Source of the DNA: an uncultured Lachnospiraceae bacterium
GTDB lineage: Bacteria > Bacillota > Clostridia > Lachnospirales > Lachnospiraceae
Direction of reading: 5' to 3'
NCBI GenBank assembly: GCA_947174985.1
Contig: CAMWLB010000010.1
Location: forward strand, 1-21,833
Length of the DNA: 21,833 nt
Shown here piece after piece: positions 21,101 to 21,833 of this stretch; the first letter of the stretch is position 1; the number at the start of each line of letters is the position of its first letter. A program made the position numbers and the translations under genes. The notes below the pieces were generated by a model. The model was not told the DNA's origin, ran no database searches, and worked only from the letters and a program-made list of their open reading frames with translations.

Positions 21101-21833
21101 ATGGACGGTAATGAAAGATACAATGGGCAGCAGGACATGTCAGCATGGCAGCAGCAAAACGGCGGTGGACAGGCACCGGTAGGGATGCAGCAAAACAGCG
21201 GACAGATGCCAGCGGGACAGCCCTATAACATGCAGCCGTATAACGGCCAACAGTACAATGGACAGCCTTATGGCGGACAATCATATAGCGGGCAGCCGTA
21301 CAACGGACAACAGTACAATGGACAGCTCTATAGCGGACAGCCATATAGCGGACAACAGTACAACGGGCAGCCCTACAATGGACAGCCATATAGCACCCAA
21401 CCTTATAACGGGCAGCCGTACTACTACCAGCAGCCCCCGATGTACCAACAGCCTCCGAAAAAGGACGGCGTTGGCAAAAGGATAGGATATTTCTTTTTGG
21501 CGCTGTCTCCGGCGGCAGCAAGTCTGATTTTACAGTTAGTGCTAAGTCTTGCCTATATGCTGATTGTAGCAGTTATTGCAATAGTTTCCTATATGGGACA
21601 GCATCCGGGCGCATCGCAGGCGGAAATTGAAATGGTATGCAGTTCGGCGATAATGAGAAACCTGACGGGCGGCGTCTTTGTCTATCATCTTTTAGCACTG
21701 CCGATATTCGGACTGTGGTATTATTTTGGGTGCAAAAAACCGAAGCTGAAACAGTCTTTCAAAAATGTGACATGGAAAGCGGCTGCCATAGCTGTTTTCG
21801 GCGGCGTGGTGATGTGCCTGCTCAGTACAAGTA
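21101..21833 (+). CDS. Membrane protein with N-terminal Q-P-Y-N-G repeats, partial
   Basis: 244 codons are visible and the frame is still open at the right edge. AAAAGGAG lies 7 bp before the ATG. The first 120 or so residues are Gln/Tyr/Gly/Asn-rich and disordered, with about 14 pentapeptide units of the type QPYNG, ending in YYYQQPPMYQQPPKK. Then come hydrophobic segments near 130-165 (LALSPAAASLILQLVLSLAY), 190-210 (FVYHLLALPIFGLWYYFG) and from about 230. This resembles clostridial membrane proteases of the CPBP (CAAX-like) family that carry such tails, but the catalytic EExxR region would lie beyond the window, so this is a guess. Any membrane protein with a low-complexity cytosolic tail would fit. 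Confidence 0.7.
   Translation, partial: MDGNERYNGQQDMSAWQQQNGGGQAPVGMQQNSGQMPAGQPYNMQPYNGQQYNGQPYGGQSYSGQPYNGQQYNGQLYSGQPYSGQQYNGQPYNGQPYSTQPYNGQPYYYQQPPMYQQPPKKDGVGKRIGYFFLALSPAAASLILQLVLSLAYMLIVAVIAIVSYMGQHPGASQAEIEMVCSSAIMRNLTGGVFVYHLLALPIFGLWYYFGCKKPKLKQSFKNVTWKAAAIAVFGGVVMCLLSTS
21218..21427 (+). repeat. 15-bp tandem coding repeats (QPYNG units)
   Basis: About fourteen in-frame 15-bp units such as CAGCCGTACAACGGA, with third-position changes between units, encode QPYNG/QQYNG/QPYSG. The repeat array lies in the disordered N-terminal part of the partial membrane protein and is likely to vary in length between strains. Confidence 0.85.

Noticed and set aside
21036..21521. 161-codon minus-strand frame with Arg/Tyr/Val repeats
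   Set aside because: The repeats arise from the 15-bp QPYNG array read in reverse. The plus-strand frame has a ribosome site and a sensible membrane protein sequence.

Overview
The window reads as a chromosomal segment of a spore-forming clostridium, most likely of the Lachnospiraceae. Evidence for this is an rpsT / gpr / spoIIP block of the Bacillus-Clostridium type, strong AGGAGG-like ribosome sites, TTG starts, a DUF5692-type membrane protein, a small holin-like hydrophobic peptide gene, and textbook TTGACA-17-TATAAT promoters. No tRNA, rRNA, CRISPR array, insertion sequence or phage gene was seen.

Layout. 1-4374: the tail of an unknown gene, then an apparent operon of a 928-residue iron-sulfur flavoprotein of the GltD type, a HypA-like nickel chaperone and a DUF5692-like membrane protein. 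4504-7138: a leftward BlaI / M56 (BlaR1-like) pair whose sensor part is not the usual penicillin-binding domain, with a strong promoter and two matching operator dyads. 7203-9348: an AT-richer accessory patch: a minimal nucleotidyltransferase (MNT) with a 44-residue remnant of its HEPN partner, then a WYL regulator, a RidA-like protein and a DUF3795 protein. 9349-12184: a long hairpin repeat, then a MATE exporter and a cytoplasmic-type asparaginase, with a hairpin leader before the exporter. 12211-15931: a small sigma-70-family factor, a KTSC protein, a zinc-ribbon membrane protein with a TPM-domain protein, and a methyltransferase. 16007-16356: a compact candidate type I toxin-antitoxin locus. 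16369-20370: rpsT (leftward), gpr and spoIIP (rightward) and nagA (leftward), the last two overlapping tail to tail. 20418-21833: two more copies of the hairpin repeat and the start of a membrane protein with a Q-P-Y-N-G repeat domain, cut by the window edge.

The most unusual content is a family of three intergenic elements (E1 9427-9565, E2 20418-20573 reverse, E3 20769-20923). Each has a long terminal stem of 31 nt per arm (30 on one side of E3) whose sequence is unrelated between copies but almost perfectly self-complementary. The stem encloses a related core with an inner stem that shows compensatory base changes and a conserved GCGARAGC hairpin at its 3' side. This looks like a structured RNA or a palindromic mobile element; I do not recognise it as a named family. 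Second is the 16.0-16.4 kb locus, where a 52-residue membrane peptide faces a strong antisense promoter, shares a two-way terminator with it, and has a 12-nt repeat that lets the antisense RNA pair with the toxin leader.
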